Shown here piece by piece: positions 1 through 9,768 of a stretch of DNA of 64,000 nt; the first letter of the stretch is position 1; each line of letters opens with the position of its first letter. The position numbers and the translations under genes are program-made. Source of the DNA: Legionella beliardensis (GTDB taxonomy: Bacteria > Pseudomonadota > Gammaproteobacteria > Legionellales > Legionellaceae); the NCBI RefSeq assembly GCF_900452395.1, contig NZ_UGNV01000001.1, positions 186,001-250,000 on the forward strand, written 5' to 3'. Under the pieces are notes generated by a model. It did not search any database, was not told where the DNA came from, and worked only from the letters and a program-made list of their open reading frames with translations.

Positions 1-516
1 ACCAGTTATTAATTCATGACTTAAGTATTCTGTTTGGGTCATTTTACGTGTGGCTGCAATCATTTCTGCTGTCTTCATTGCTGTACCTGATGGCGCATCA
101 AATTTTTGTGGGTGGTGTGCTTCAATAATTTCTACGTCAGAAAGATAGCGCGCAGCGTAAGCTGCAAATTTCATCATTAATACCGCGCTAATTGAAAAAT
201 TAGGTGCAATAATACCGCCTAGTTTTTTTTCACTGCATAAGGATTCTAACTGTTTAATTTGCTTAAGGTTTAAACCTGATGTACCAATCACTGGATGGGC
301 ACCACTGTTAATAATAGTTAAAGTATTATCATAGGCACAATCCGCTCGGGTTAAATCAATGACTATCTGTGCTTTCGTGTTGACAATGGCGGTACTTAAA
401 TCATCATGACGTGATAAGGCGCCAACTAATTCAAAATCCGGGTGATTTTTGATTGTTTCACAAGCAAGTGAACCCATTTTACCACGCGCGCCATTAACGA
501 TAACACGAGTTGCCAT
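1..516 (-). CDS. dapB: 4-hydroxy-tetrahydrodipicolinate reductase, N-terminal part (window edge)
   Basis: This is the second step specific to lysine and diaminopimelate synthesis, the NAD(P)H-dependent reduction of hydroxy-tetrahydrodipicolinate in the cytoplasm. The reverse strand from the ATG at 514-516 reads 172 residues before the window edge. It opens with the Rossmann motif VNGARGKMG and ends near the catalytic segment EAHHPQKFDAPSGTA, which holds the family's His and Lys. The family is about 245-270 residues, so roughly the last third lies outside. A small membrane protein gene lies 50 bp upstream on the same strand. Identification is firm. Confidence 0.95.
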   Translation of the reverse strand, partial: MATRVIVNGARGKMGSLACETIKNHPDFELVGALSRHDDLSTAIVNTKAQIVIDLTRADCAYDNTLTIINSGAHPVIGTSGLNLKQIKQLESLCSEKKLGGIIAPNFSISAVLMMKFAAYAARYLSDVEIIEAHHPQKFDAPSGTAMKTAEMIAATRKMTQTEYLSHELITG

Positions 517-566
517 AGATAACTCCTAAATCTAATAATTTTGTTAAGCGTGTAGTTTTAAGAAAA

Positions 567-764
567 TTAACGCGGTTTTTTCTTCTGCGCTAGCTGTTGG
601 TTTTCTCGTATAATACGCATAGCCCACATGGTTGCAGGAGGCCAGCCAAATAAGGTAGCTTGCATAAATAATGCGACAATTGCACCACCTGGATTATCAT
701 AAATTAATAATACCAACCAAGGAAAAGCGAAAGCAAGAAAGCCCCAAAACAGTTTTCTTAACAT
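567..764 (-). CDS. Small two-helix membrane protein, YqaE/Pmp3-like
   Basis: A 65-residue protein with two hydrophobic segments (about residues 5-22 and 28-48) joined by a short DNPGG turn, then a basic hydrophilic tail ending QKKKPR. The size, the Gly-containing turn and the xLFGWPPA second helix resemble the YqaE/Pmp3 family of small stress-related inner-membrane proteins. The match is by general pattern, so the family call is tentative. It reads toward dapB with a 50-bp gap and may be co-transcribed with it. Confidence 0.6.
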   Translation of the reverse strand: MLRKLFWGFLAFAFPWLVLLIYDNPGGAIVALFMQATLFGWPPATMWAMRIIRENQQLAQKKKPR

Positions 765-1084
765 TTTTAGGCACCTACCTGTTTAAATTAATGACTACTT
801 TATAGATTACTAGGTAAACTATTTTAAAGTATATTATGTATTTCATAGAAATGAAAAGCTACGATCTTGTTATCGCTAAATTTTAAATGGCTATTATCGA
901 GATTTTGTTTAAATAATTGCAATAACCCGCTAAGTATTGTACTTTAGGCAGGCATTTTTGCTGGTAAATTTAACTTGTCTTTTTACTATAGAACATAATA
1001 ATTTTGCATTATGTGTTAGTTTAGCTTAACATCGCACAATATTTTCAAACATTGTACTTAAGTTCTTCAATCAAGGTATCAAGC
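765..1084. other. Divergent intergenic region upstream of rocC
   Basis: About 320 bases separate the small membrane protein from rocC. The stretch is AT-rich and I see no ORF with a convincing start, no hairpin of note and no RNA gene. It should hold the promoters for both divergent genes. Confidence 0.4.
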
Positions 1085-1753
1085 ATGAGAAGGCACGAAC
1101 TTCATCCGCGCACGGCTGCAATTAATAAGGCACAGAAAAATCAATCTAAAAAAGCTAAAAGTGAAGCGTTATCATGGTTAGCCACTACGTTTCCACAGGC
1201 CTTTGACAATACAGTGCGTATTCGGCCTTTAAAGGCAGGGATTATGGATGATATTTTACAGCATGCAGATAAAGCAAGTAAATTAGGTATTTCCCGTAGT
1301 AAGATTAGAGAAGCTGTTGTTTTATTTACTCGAAGATTAGATTATTTAATTTGTTTAAAAACGAAAGAAATGCGTGTTGACTTAGAAGGAAACCCGGTTG
1401 AGCCTGTAACGGATGAGGAAGCTTTGCGTGCTGCAATTAAAATTAAAAAACGTATTGAAAAAAGTGTGCGCAACACGCGTAAACCCACCGATATTAAACC
1501 GTCTACTCAAGGTATAAGGCAAGTTAATAAATTACATCATCAGTTTACCCACGCCCCTACATCAAATGATAATCAACCTGATCTACACTATATTGAGCGT
1601 CCCCCGCTTTTTAATACCGCCAATAGCTTAAATACCTCGGTTAAGCCTACGGTAATCGTGAAACAAAAAACAACTCGCCAATATGACCCAAGTGCCATAG
1701 CTCGTTTAAAAGAAAAATTAGGTCTAGCCCGTAAAACTGAAAAAGAAACGTAA
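1085..1753 (+). CDS. rocC: ProQ/FinO-domain RNA chaperone, RocC-like
   Basis: A 222-residue RNA-binding protein. The N-terminal half carries the FinO/ProQ fold, recognised by ALSWLATTFPQAFD, RIRPLKAGIMDDIL and LGISRSKIREAVVLFTRRLDYL. The tail is basic and Lys/Arg/Thr-rich and probably disordered. In L. pneumophila the ProQ-family protein RocC, with the small RNA RocR, represses natural competence genes after transcription; assigning that role here is by family resemblance. I chose the ATG at 1085 because AAGG lies just upstream and the protein then begins MRRHELHPRTAA. An in-frame ATG at 1052 would add 11 residues and lacks a ribosome site. Confidence 0.85.
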   Translation: MRRHELHPRTAAINKAQKNQSKKAKSEALSWLATTFPQAFDNTVRIRPLKAGIMDDILQHADKASKLGISRSKIREAVVLFTRRLDYLICLKTKEMRVDLEGNPVEPVTDEEALRAAIKIKKRIEKSVRNTRKPTDIKPSTQGIRQVNKLHHQFTHAPTSNDNQPDLHYIERPPLFNTANSLNTSVKPTVIVKQKTTRQYDPSAIARLKEKLGLARKTEKET

Positions 1754-1825
1754 ATTAGCAAATTTACTGTCTCCGCAGTTGGTAACAGATAGATGTAATT
1801 AACTCTTAGGTTTGCAGTTAAAAAA

Positions 1826-2281
1826 ATGAATATTTGGATTGATGGGGATGCCTGCCCTAAGGCAATTAAACAAATTTTATTTCGAGCAGCTATAAAGCGT
1901 TGTGTTTATGTGACCATGGTTGCCAACCATTTTTCGCCTATGCCATCCTCGCCGTTTATTAAACGAATTATCGTTGAAGCAGGTTTTGATAGAGCAGATG
2001 ACTATATTTTGGCGCATGTAAACGGTCGTGATCTTATAATTACCGCCGACATCATTTTAGCGCATCGCGCTGTTACCAAGCAGGCATTTGCACTTAACCC
2101 ACGGGGCACGCTTTATTCAGCAAATAATATAAATCAGATTTTAAGTACACGTAATTTAAATGAATCGCTGAGAGAGAATGGCTTAATTCAAGGCGGATTA
2201 GATAAGCTTAGTACCAAAGAAATTCAAAATTTTTCTAACCATTTAGACCGACTCATCAGTCAATATGCAAAGCCTAGATAA
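1826..2281 (+). CDS. yaiI: YaiI/YqxD family protein (UPF0178, DUF188)
   Basis: A 151-residue protein beginning MNIWIDGDACPKAIKQILFRAA. The DGDACP motif at the N-terminus and the central DLIITADIILAHRAV match the UPF0178 family, which has a PIN-like nuclease fold with clustered Asp residues. The cellular function of the family is not established. Length matches the usual 145-155 residues. It follows rocC by 72 bp on the same strand. The upstream ribosome site is weak. Confidence 0.85.
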   Translation: MNIWIDGDACPKAIKQILFRAAIKRCVYVTMVANHFSPMPSSPFIKRIIVEAGFDRADDYILAHVNGRDLIITADIILAHRAVTKQAFALNPRGTLYSANNINQILSTRNLNESLRENGLIQGGLDKLSTKEIQNFSNHLDRLISQYAKPR

Positions 2282-2480
2282 ATTGCCTGTTGCCAGTTGC
2301 AGAGATACTGTTTTTCGTGATTTAACTTTTATTTATTAACTTTAAAAAAATTAAAATTCTCATTGATATTACTTGCTTTTTTAAGTTAAATACGCGCAAA
2401 AAGCAGTCGCTAAAATCCCGCGCTTCAAGTCGCATGGGATGTGATAGTAATTTTAAATAGTCTAAAGTTGAGCGGTAAAT

Positions 2481-4526
2481 ATGATAGAAAATGATCCACA
2501 GTTAGATGCGCAAACCACAGTAATTATTTCGACACCTGGTAATGACGATGTACAGCAAGAAAACAGTCATTATGGTTTTGGTTGTTTTGAAACCGCAAAT
2601 ATTCCTCACCGCTCAAGTCAAGAAGATGCGATGGTTTGGCAAGTTATTAAACAAGATATGAGTTATCTTACGCCTGAGGATATAGGTAAGCGTTTGTGGA
2701 CATCATACAAGTTAGTTGATGAGTCTTATAAAGAATTTGAAAAAAGCAATAAAATCCATAAATGTGGCTCAACAGCTACAACCACCGTTTTTGATGGCAA
2801 AGATAATCTGATTACAGCAACATTAGCAGACTCAGCTGCTTTTGTCGTTGTGTATAATGAACAGGGGAATGTTAAAGCCGTTAAGCGTTTAAACTCAGTG
2901 GTACACCATCCTACCGATAAGAAAGAAATTGAGCGCATCATTAAATTAGGGGGGGTAGTTATAAAAGGAAGAGTAGATAGCCAAGTTAGTTCCTTAGCAG
3001 TATCGCGCGCACTTGGAGATTACGGTTATCTAGGAAGAAATAAGCAAAAATTAATTTGCTCTGATGCGACGATTGATATTTTGCATCTACCTACTTTTTT
3101 AGAAAGCCAGGGGATAAATGCAACCTCTGCAATAAAAATTCAAGTGATTACCGCATGTGATGGTTTTACGGATGCAGCTGGCAAAAATCAATCTCGACAA
3201 AAGCATGAAGCGTATTTACATGATGTTTTATCAAGTTTAAACGATGGTAAACCTGGCCAAAAATCAGAAGCTGAGATCGCTAAGTACTTAGTGACTCGGG
3301 CAAAAGAAAAGTCGACTGATAATATTTCTGTTAGTGTCCAAAGCCTTAAGGAAGGCACCGCTGTTTTACTAGGGGTTTATGATGGCCACGGTGGCTCTGC
3401 AGCTGCACATTATGTCGCTAAGCATATCGGTACTGAATTTCTTAAGCAGTGTGCATTTGGTCAAGAAGCTTATGGTTGGCAAGAGCTAAGTACCACGGCT
3501 AAGAACGATATTTTTATACGTGATAATCCTTGGGCTATTCCGGTAAAACCAAATAATGAAGCTCAGGCTAAAAGCATATTAAATTTTAATCAATTAAAAG
3601 CTCAAAATTATTTCTTTATTTTTAGCTATAAAACATATGAGAAGAAATTAATCCGAGTGCCTACTAAACTTTATGATATTAATTTACTTCCAGCCATTAC
3701 TGAAAGTGAAAAAGAGCAGCACCTTTTTACTGACAATGATTTTATTATTCCAGCGACAGATAAGAGAATGATTAAAGCAAAACTCGGTAAGCTATATGTA
3801 GAATATTCAAAGCACGCCAATAATTTTATTGTAAAAATTCAATTAATCGATAAAGAAAACCATAATCTCTACGTGCTTTTAAATTTGAAAAAAGTAAATG
3901 AGGGATATTTAACGTTAGAAAATATACTGCCTATTGAATACACTAATTATAGTGATGGTTTCTCCTTGAATTGGGCTTTGAGTAGCAGGCAGCAAGAAGA
4001 ATTTAATCATGCCTATGAAATAAAACAATTCTTAACGAAATTAATGAAAGGTCAAGATATTTCTGCTCAGGAGCGATTTAATTTTGAATGTCACTGCCAA
4101 AAACTTTTTTTTAATCAACCAGATCTTCAAGACTGTTATAAGCAGCTACAAAAATCACTTAGTAAACTTAAGCCAGCTCAATTTAAGCCTGAGCTTTTTG
4201 ATCAACAATTAAGTGAACTCACTAGCAGCAGTAGTTCACTCGAGGTGCGAAAAGTTCGCTATGTTGAAGAGCTAGGAAAAGCACTACAGGAAAAAAAATT
4301 ATCAATGGATGATTTAAAAAAATTAGCGCTTTATATTTCGAATAATCCTTCCCACCTGTTGCAGGAAAGAAAAGGTGTTGGTACGTTCTTTAATGCTAGC
4401 TCAGCCCAAGTTGATTTAGTGAATAAGCTAATGGCAATGGCATTCTCAGAGAAGCAATTGTTAGCCAATGCGCCCGAAGCAGGCTTAGAAAACCAAGCAG
4501 TCAGTCAAGCGGGCCGTTTTTGGTAA
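2481..4526 (+). CDS. PP2C-type (PPM) protein phosphatase with rearranged motif order and a large C-terminal extension
   Basis: A 681-residue protein with all the metal-binding motifs of PPM serine/threonine phosphatases, but in an unusual order. Motif 1 (QEDA, E48-D49) is followed by GSTA (96-99), SRALGD (175-180), ACDGFTD (D227) and TDN (D280). The DGHGG motif (301-305), normally second, comes after all of them and is followed by its usual helix (SAAAHYVAKHIGTEFL). All four acidic metal ligands are present, so activity is plausible. Residues 330-681 match no family I recognise and include predicted helical stretches. No signal peptide is evident. A Dot/Icm effector or a cytoplasmic regulator are both possible. 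Confidence 0.85.
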   Translation: MIENDPQLDAQTTVIISTPGNDDVQQENSHYGFGCFETANIPHRSSQEDAMVWQVIKQDMSYLTPEDIGKRLWTSYKLVDESYKEFEKSNKIHKCGSTATTTVFDGKDNLITATLADSAAFVVVYNEQGNVKAVKRLNSVVHHPTDKKEIERIIKLGGVVIKGRVDSQVSSLAVSRALGDYGYLGRNKQKLICSDATIDILHLPTFLESQGINATSAIKIQVITACDGFTDAAGKNQSRQKHEAYLHDVLSSLNDGKPGQKSEAEIAKYLVTRAKEKSTDNISVSVQSLKEGTAVLLGVYDGHGGSAAAHYVAKHIGTEFLKQCAFGQEAYGWQELSTTAKNDIFIRDNPWAIPVKPNNEAQAKSILNFNQLKAQNYFFIFSYKTYEKKLIRVPTKLYDINLLPAITESEKEQHLFTDNDFIIPATDKRMIKAKLGKLYVEYSKHANNFIVKIQLIDKENHNLYVLLNLKKVNEGYLTLENILPIEYTNYSDGFSLNWALSSRQQEEFNHAYEIKQFLTKLMKGQDISAQERFNFECHCQKLFFNQPDLQDCYKQLQKSLSKLKPAQFKPELFDQQLSELTSSSSSLEVRKVRYVEELGKALQEKKLSMDDLKKLALYISNNPSHLLQERKGVGTFFNASSAQVDLVNKLMAMAFSEKQLLANAPEAGLENQAVSQAGRFW

Positions 4527-4543
4527 TGGGTATAGAAGTGAAA

Positions 4544-4575
4544 CCTGGGTGCAGGCCTTTGGGCCTACACCCAGG
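4544..4575. terminator. Hairpin between convergent genes, repeat-family palindrome
   Basis: CCTGGGTGCAGGCC and GGCCTACACCCAGG form a 14-bp stem with one G-U type mismatch and a 4-base loop. It lies 18 bases after the PP2C stop and before the convergent GH16 stop, so it could end transcription from both sides, although no long U-run follows. A related sequence at 40739-40783 shows it is a dispersed palindrome family. Confidence 0.5.
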
Positions 4576-4648
4576 CTACATTTAATTTGCCTTAAAGCAG
4601 CCATTTGCTTTAATCCAATTGTTCGCCTTTGCGAGCTTCAGAAGAAAA

Positions 4649-5899
4649 TTAAGGAATAATAACAGCGTATTTTACAAGCTCAGACAACTCATCGCCACAA
4701 CGTGCATTAAGATAATAAGTATACCTTCCTGACTTGCCTGGTAGGGTAGTTTCTGTCCAAGTTAATTCTTTCCCCTCCCAAAGCGGTTGTTCTTGCCAAT
4801 TTCTAACTTGGTAGTTGGTAATAGGGAGGCTTCCCTCAGGTTTTTGCCACTTAAGCGTGATACTTTTTTTATCTTTGCTGTAACTAGAGGAAATATTAAC
4901 CGGTGGTTTGCAAACTGTCGGAGCAACTACTTTATAGCTCTTAATACTCTGCACAAACATACTTGCCGTTTTCATGTGCGGATTTGGTGGGCCTGCGTAA
5001 GGGCCGCCAATGGCTAGGTTAACAATTAAGTAATACCCGCCTTCTTGGGCATTAAATCCACGGCTTAATGCATTAGCACCATCTGCAGGTAATGAATCAG
5101 TTTTTAAAGGACCCCAAATTTTTTTATTATCGAAGTAACCGGTAATAATATAGCCATTTTTAGTGCTTTGCGAGTCTTTAGCCCATTCAAAACCCCATTT
5201 ATGAAAACGACTATATAATTTTGCAGTATCTTTATAACTCACTAATCGATACCCCGGCCCCCGACAATCACCGCCATTGCAACTTGGATCTTTGCCATTA
5301 AAATGCAGTGCTGCCGTACTGACATCAAAGCTTGTGTTTTTAGGGTAGGCCTCCATAATATCGATTTCACCATTCGTGGGCCATTGTGTATCATTGGCAG
5401 GCAAAAGCCAAATAGCAGGCCATAAGCCACTATGATAACTAACAGGATTTGTTCGTGTTTCGCACAATCCATCATCACTTGTTTCACAGCGGGGTAACTT
5501 AGCTACGACTTCCAAATAGCCATGGGTTAACGTACTTGTGTCCCAAACTGCAGAATCAACAGGTGCGTTATAAGGTGGGGAAGTAAGATTCCTGCGGGTC
5601 ATTATTTCACCCGCTTTCCAATAATTGTTATTCACTTTAGTTGCCATTAATTGCAACTGGCCTGGCGCATTGACTTCATCACAATAACGAGACACAAACG
5701 TTGCATCATAGACGTTAATTTCGCCTGATTTTCTATGGTCGTAATTAGTAGGTGCGTAATAATTTAAGCCCTCTTCATTTTGATCAGTTAAAATATTTCT
5801 CACTAAGCTGCATTGCTTAGTTTCATCAAAAGAGCAGGGCATGGTATAGGCAGGCTGTACTGCTAATAAAAAAGCTACGTGAGCGAATAGTTTTTTCAT
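4649..5899 (-). CDS. Secreted GH16 family glycoside hydrolase (endo-beta-glucanase type)
   Basis: A 416-residue protein with a clear signal peptide (MKKLFAHVAFLLAVQPAYT, cleavage near residue 19-20). The GH16 catalytic signature GEIDIMEAYP is intact with both Glu residues, about residue 177-186, and HSGLWPAIWLLP precedes it as in laminarinases and lichenases. The last about 85 residues form a fibronectin type III-like domain that begins after VCKPPVNIS. GH16 enzymes cleave beta-1,3 or beta-1,3(4) glucans, such as algal, fungal and some protist wall polymers. Substrate here is unknown. The gene converges on the PP2C gene and lies 67 bp downstream of pyk on the same strand. Confidence 0.9.
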   Translation of the reverse strand: MKKLFAHVAFLLAVQPAYTMPCSFDETKQCSLVRNILTDQNEEGLNYYAPTNYDHRKSGEINVYDATFVSRYCDEVNAPGQLQLMATKVNNNYWKAGEIMTRRNLTSPPYNAPVDSAVWDTSTLTHGYLEVVAKLPRCETSDDGLCETRTNPVSYHSGLWPAIWLLPANDTQWPTNGEIDIMEAYPKNTSFDVSTAALHFNGKDPSCNGGDCRGPGYRLVSYKDTAKLYSRFHKWGFEWAKDSQSTKNGYIITGYFDNKKIWGPLKTDSLPADGANALSRGFNAQEGGYYLIVNLAIGGPYAGPPNPHMKTASMFVQSIKSYKVVAPTVCKPPVNISSSYSKDKKSITLKWQKPEGSLPITNYQVRNWQEQPLWEGKELTWTETTLPGKSGRYTYYLNARCGDELSELVKYAVIIP

Positions 5900-5966
5900 A
5901 ACTTCCTATTATAAGTGGTTTCCATAAGATACCACTATATAGGATTTAATGGCTTAAGGGCAAATG

Positions 5967-7409
5967 CTACCTACTATCACTTTCTGTCACTTGAATGATT
6001 TCCATGCAGTTAGTACCGCCTGCTTCACCTATCACTTGGCCACGGGTTAATAACACAAAAGAATTAACTTTTAACAACTTTAATTTAATTAAGTGATTTA
6101 CGACGGTTTTTTTAATAATGTCCAATGATAAAGGATGAAAATCATATAATATTGGGAAAATATTATTTACCAAACTTAGTTTATTAACTGTTCTAGGATT
6201 AGCACTGATAGCATAAATTGGTACTTTACTTTGATGGCGCGACATCCATACGGCACTAGCACCTGATTCAGTTAAAGCAACAATGGCTTCAATAGGAAAA
6301 TGATTAGCAGTATACATGGTCGCCATAGCAATTGCTTGGTCAGCCCGGTCATAGTGGCCGGTGTCTTTTTCTGGCTTAGTATAAAGAAACGCCGCATGCT
6401 TTTCGGCACTTAAGCAAATCTTATTAACCATTTCAACCACCTTCACCGGATATTGCCCAGTGGCCGTTTCTGCGGAAAGCATCACAGCATCTGTGCCATC
6501 GAGAATAGCGTTAGCAACATCTGATACTTCGGCCCGCGTAGGCTGTGGTTGATAAATCATCGATTCCATCATCTGCGTGGCTGTAATGACAACTTTATCA
6601 AGTCGCCTTGCTTGCTCAATAATTTTCTTCTGAATAGCAGGCACTTCTGCTTCACCGATTTCAACACCTAAGTCACCACGCGCGACCATAACAGCGTCAG
6701 ATGCATTAATAATTTCTGCTAAATTGTGCAGCGCTTCAGTGCGTTCTATTTTAGCAATAATAGGTATATTCGGTGCATTGAGCTTATCTAGTATTTGACG
6801 TGCCTCGGCAATGTCCGACTCATCTTGCACAAATGAAAGGGTAAGATAATCAACAGCCATTTCAACAGCCGTGTGAATATCCTCTCTATCTTTATCTGTA
6901 AGCGCCCGAGCAGCTAGCCCGCCACCTTTGCGGTTTAAACCTTTATTATTTTTTAGAATGCCACCTTCGATGACTTTACAAAAAATACGCGGTGCTTCTA
7001 CACTTGTTACCTTTAATTCAATTAGCCCGTCATTAAGTAATAGCGTGTCTCCAGGGGCGACTTCATGACAGAGAGCTGAGTAACTTACTCCTACAAATGT
7101 GTCATCTCCTAGCTCTTTGGTTGCGCAATCAAGAATAAATTGCTGGTTAGGAACAAGGTTGATTTGGTTTGAGTGAAATTTACCAACTCGCAACTTAGGC
7201 CCTTGTAAATCCGCCATGACTGCTAATGGTCGATTTAATTCATATGCAATGGCGCGTGCTGTTGTGATAGTCGTTAAGACTGATTGATCAGCGTGCGAAA
7301 AGTTAACCCTTAATACATCAACACCCGCCGCTAAAATAGCACGTAATGTATCAGCTTGGCTGCATGCAGGACCCAGGGTAGCAACAATTTTAGTTCGTCG
7401 ATGTAGCAT
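5967..7409 (-). CDS. pyk: Pyruvate kinase
   Basis: Last step of glycolysis: phosphoenolpyruvate and ADP to pyruvate and ATP. The 480-residue protein opens with [14 protein letters not shown] and carries VLRVNFSHA, the PK signature [13 protein letters not shown] with its catalytic Lys, [12 protein letters not shown] and [10 protein letters not shown]. The C-terminal allosteric domain is complete. The basic start is more like PykA than PykF. I chose the ATG at 7407-7409, because the longer reading frame to 7481 only runs into pgk. This start overlaps the end of pgk by 20 bases, which suggests translational coupling. It is the last gene of the tkt-gap-pgk-pyk operon. Confidence 0.96.
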   Translation of the reverse strand: MLHRRTKIVATLGPACSQADTLRAILAAGVDVLRVNFSHADQSVLTTITTARAIAYELNRPLAVMADLQGPKLRVGKFHSNQINLVPNQQFILDCATKELGDDTFVGVSYSALCHEVAPGDTLLLNDGLIELKVTSVEAPRIFCKVIEGGILKNNKGLNRKGGGLAARALTDKDREDIHTAVEMAVDYLTLSFVQDESDIAEARQILDKLNAPNIPIIAKIERTEALHNLAEIINASDAVMVARGDLGVEIGEAEVPAIQKKIIEQARRLDKVVITATQMMESMIYQPQPTRAEVSDVANAILDGTDAVMLSAETATGQYPVKVVEMVNKICLSAEKHAAFLYTKPEKDTGHYDRADQAIAMATMYTANHFPIEAIVALTESGASAVWMSRHQSKVPIYAISANPRTVNKLSLVNNIFPILYDFHPLSLDIIKKTVVNHLIKLKLLKVNSFVLLTRGQVIGEAGGTNCMEIIQVTESDSR

Positions 7410-8580
7410 AAGCTCGTTCTTCCAAGATAGCCACAGATGGCAAGGTTTTTCCTTCAAGGCACTCAAGAAATGCGCCACCACCCGTGGAGATATATGATAG
7501 TTGTTCCGTTAAATTATATTGATCAATAGCAGCTAATGTATCCCCACCGCCAGCAATTGAAAAAGCGTCACTATCTGCAATCGCGATAGCTATGGCTCGG
7601 GTGCCATATGAAAATTGAGCAAATTCAAAGACACCTACGGGGCCATTCCAAATAATTGTTTTAGCCTCATCAATAATATCTAAGTAACGCCCAACTGTAT
7701 CAGGACCAATATCCATAATCATGTCATCGCTGGCAACATTTGTAAGCGATTTATTAAAAGCAGGGCAGTTTTCATTAAACGATTTACCAACAACCACATC
7801 AGTTGGTAAAACAATCTGACAGCCATGGTGAGCCGCTAATTCTAAAATTGCTCGTGCCTCATCAAGTAAATCATCTTCACAAAGTGATAAACCTATTTCA
7901 TAGCCTTGCGCTCTTAAAAAAGTATTAGCAATACCACCGCCAGGAATGAGGTAATCAACCATCTCTGCCAAATGCCTAAGCAGTGTCAATTTAGTGGATA
8001 CTTTTGCACCGCCCACAATTGCCACAATTGGCTTTGCAGGGTCTTTCATGACTGTTTCTACCGCTTCTAGTTCACGCACCAGTAAAGGACCTGCTGCAGC
8101 GATGGGCGCAAATTTTGCAATACCATAGGTAGATGCTTGCGCGCGATGCGCAGTGCCAAAAGCATCCATAATAAAAATATCGCATAACGAAGCTAATTGC
8201 TTTGCAAGTTGCTCATCGTTATTTTTTTCGCCACTATTAAAACGTACATTTTCACAAACGACTAATTCACCAGAATTGATAGAGAGACCCTGTAAATAAT
8301 CTTGTTCAAATCGCACCGGCGCATTTAAATGCTTAGCCAGATAGTCAGCAACTGGCTCAAGAGAGAAGCGTTTTTCAAATTTTCCCTCTTCAGGGCGCCC
8401 TAAATGAGATAGAACAATAACAGCAGCGCCTGCATCAAGTGCGTTTTGTAATGTGGGCAGCGCTGCTTGTAATCGCTGATCACTGGTAATGATCCCATCT
8501 TTAATAGGCACATTTAAATCTTCGCGAATTAAGACGCGTTTATTACGCAAATCTAAATCGCTCATTTTGATCAAATTCAT
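7390..8580 (-). CDS. pgk: Phosphoglycerate kinase
   Basis: Transfers phosphate from 1,3-bisphosphoglycerate to ADP in glycolysis, or the reverse in gluconeogenesis. It is 396 residues, the usual bacterial size, with [12 protein letters not shown] near the N-terminus, [19 protein letters not shown], the hinge segment [10 protein letters not shown] and the nucleotide-binding [11 protein letters not shown]. The ATG at 8578-8580 has AAAGGATG just upstream and is preferred to the in-frame ATG at 8598, which would overlap gap, and to the ATG 15 bases further in. Middle gene of the glycolytic operon, 11 bases after gap. Confidence 0.96.
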   Translation of the reverse strand: MNLIKMSDLDLRNKRVLIREDLNVPIKDGIITSDQRLQAALPTLQNALDAGAAVIVLSHLGRPEEGKFEKRFSLEPVADYLAKHLNAPVRFEQDYLQGLSINSGELVVCENVRFNSGEKNNDEQLAKQLASLCDIFIMDAFGTAHRAQASTYGIAKFAPIAAAGPLLVRELEAVETVMKDPAKPIVAIVGGAKVSTKLTLLRHLAEMVDYLIPGGGIANTFLRAQGYEIGLSLCEDDLLDEARAILELAAHHGCQIVLPTDVVVGKSFNENCPAFNKSLTNVASDDMIMDIGPDTVGRYLDIIDEAKTIIWNGPVGVFEFAQFSYGTRAIAIAIADSDAFSIAGGGDTLAAIDQYNLTEQLSYISTGGGAFLECLEGKTLPSVAILEERAYATSTN

Positions 8581-8591
8581 GATTACATCCT

Positions 8592-9584
8592 TTAACAACT
8601 CATCATACAGCTAGCAGTATCAAGCATGCGATTTGAAAAACCCCATTCATTATCATACCAAGCAACCACTTTCACTAAATTACCCAGTACTTTTGTCTCA
8701 TTGGTATCAAAAATAGCAGAGGCTCGGCAGTGATTAAAATCACAAGAAACTAAAGGCTCATCGTTAATATGTAAAATATCACTTTTAGCACGACGCATAA
8801 TATCATTCACTTCATCTGCATTCGTATTTCGCTTTGTAGTGAACGTTAAGTCAATGACTGACACATTGAGTGTCGGAACCCGCATTGCGAAGCCATCTAA
8901 CTTACCATTTAATTCAGGTAAAACTAAGCCAACAGCTGAAGCTGCGCCTGTTTTTGTAGGAATAATTGAATGAGCAGCTGCACGTGCTCGTCTTAGATCA
9001 CTGTGGCTACCATCAAGTAACATCTGATCATTGGTATAAGCATGAATTGTGTTTACTAAACCATGCTCAATCCCTAGCGCTTCATGCAAAGGTTTAATAA
9101 CAGGTGCTAAGCAGTTAGTGGTACACGAGGCATTAGAAACAATAGTATCGCTTGTGCGTAAGGTTTGGTGATTTACCCCATAAACAATCGTTGCATCAAC
9201 GTCTTTTCCTGGTGCAGAAATTAATACTTTGCGGGCACCGGCATCAATGTGTTGAATTGCTTTTTCACGGGTGGTAAATAAGCCTGTGCATTCTAAAACG
9301 ATATCAACATTTAACTCTTTCCAAGGTAATGCTTTAGGATCGCGTTCAGCAAGAACACGAATAGCTTGTCCGTCTATTAAAAATTGATCATCCTCAACGT
9401 TGACTTCATGATTAAAACGACCATGGGTGGTGTCATAACGAGTCAGGTGCGCTATTGCTTGAATACTAGATAAGTCATTAATAGCAACAATATTAAATTC
9501 ATTTTGGCGACCAGATTCATAAATCGCACGTAAAATACAGCGGCCAATACGTCCGTAGCCATTAATTGCAACTCGCAGAGCCAT
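8592..9584 (-). CDS. gap: Glyceraldehyde-3-phosphate dehydrogenase, type I
   Basis: NAD-dependent oxidation and phosphorylation of glyceraldehyde 3-phosphate. The 330-residue protein has [13 protein letters not shown], the NAD-type INDLSS after the second strand, the active-site [12 protein letters not shown] with the catalytic Cys, and [24 protein letters not shown]. The last two segments fit Gap better than the related erythrose-4-phosphate dehydrogenase (Epd), although Epd commonly precedes pgk in gamma-proteobacteria. A dual role cannot be excluded from sequence alone. Second gene of the operon, 184 bases after tkt. Confidence 0.92.
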   Translation of the reverse strand: MALRVAINGYGRIGRCILRAIYESGRQNEFNIVAINDLSSIQAIAHLTRYDTTHGRFNHEVNVEDDQFLIDGQAIRVLAERDPKALPWKELNVDIVLECTGLFTTREKAIQHIDAGARKVLISAPGKDVDATIVYGVNHQTLRTSDTIVSNASCTTNCLAPVIKPLHEALGIEHGLVNTIHAYTNDQMLLDGSHSDLRRARAAAHSIIPTKTGAASAVGLVLPELNGKLDGFAMRVPTLNVSVIDLTFTTKRNTNADEVNDIMRRAKSDILHINDEPLVSCDFNHCRASAIFDTNETKVLGNLVKVVAWYDNEWGFSNRMLDTASCMMSC

Positions 9585-9768
9585 ATTACTTCTCCAGAAT
9601 GAAAGATTCCATAGACCTCTTACCTAACTGCCATCTTTTGCTTTATTGCGACGTTATAAATGGTTCTGCGGCTTAACATTTACTCAATGTAAACGCCGCT
9701 TCTCGAACCTTTATGCCTTGCACTAAAGCAAAAGCGACCGGTTATGGACGAGGGCTAATGTAATTTGA
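9585..9768 (-). other. 184-base tkt-gap intergenic region with inverted repeat
   Basis: This is the only sizeable gap inside the otherwise tightly packed glycolytic operon. It contains a 10-base inverted repeat, TTTTGCTTTA at 9636-9645 and TAAAGCAAAA at 9724-9733. It could hold an internal promoter or an RNA structure that sets gap-pgk-pyk expression separately from tkt. No ORF is apparent. Confidence 0.35.

Noticed and set aside
5911..5940. A terminator for pyk
   Set aside because: AGTGGT/ACCACT is only a 6-bp AT-flanked stem without a U-run on the minus strand; too weak to call.
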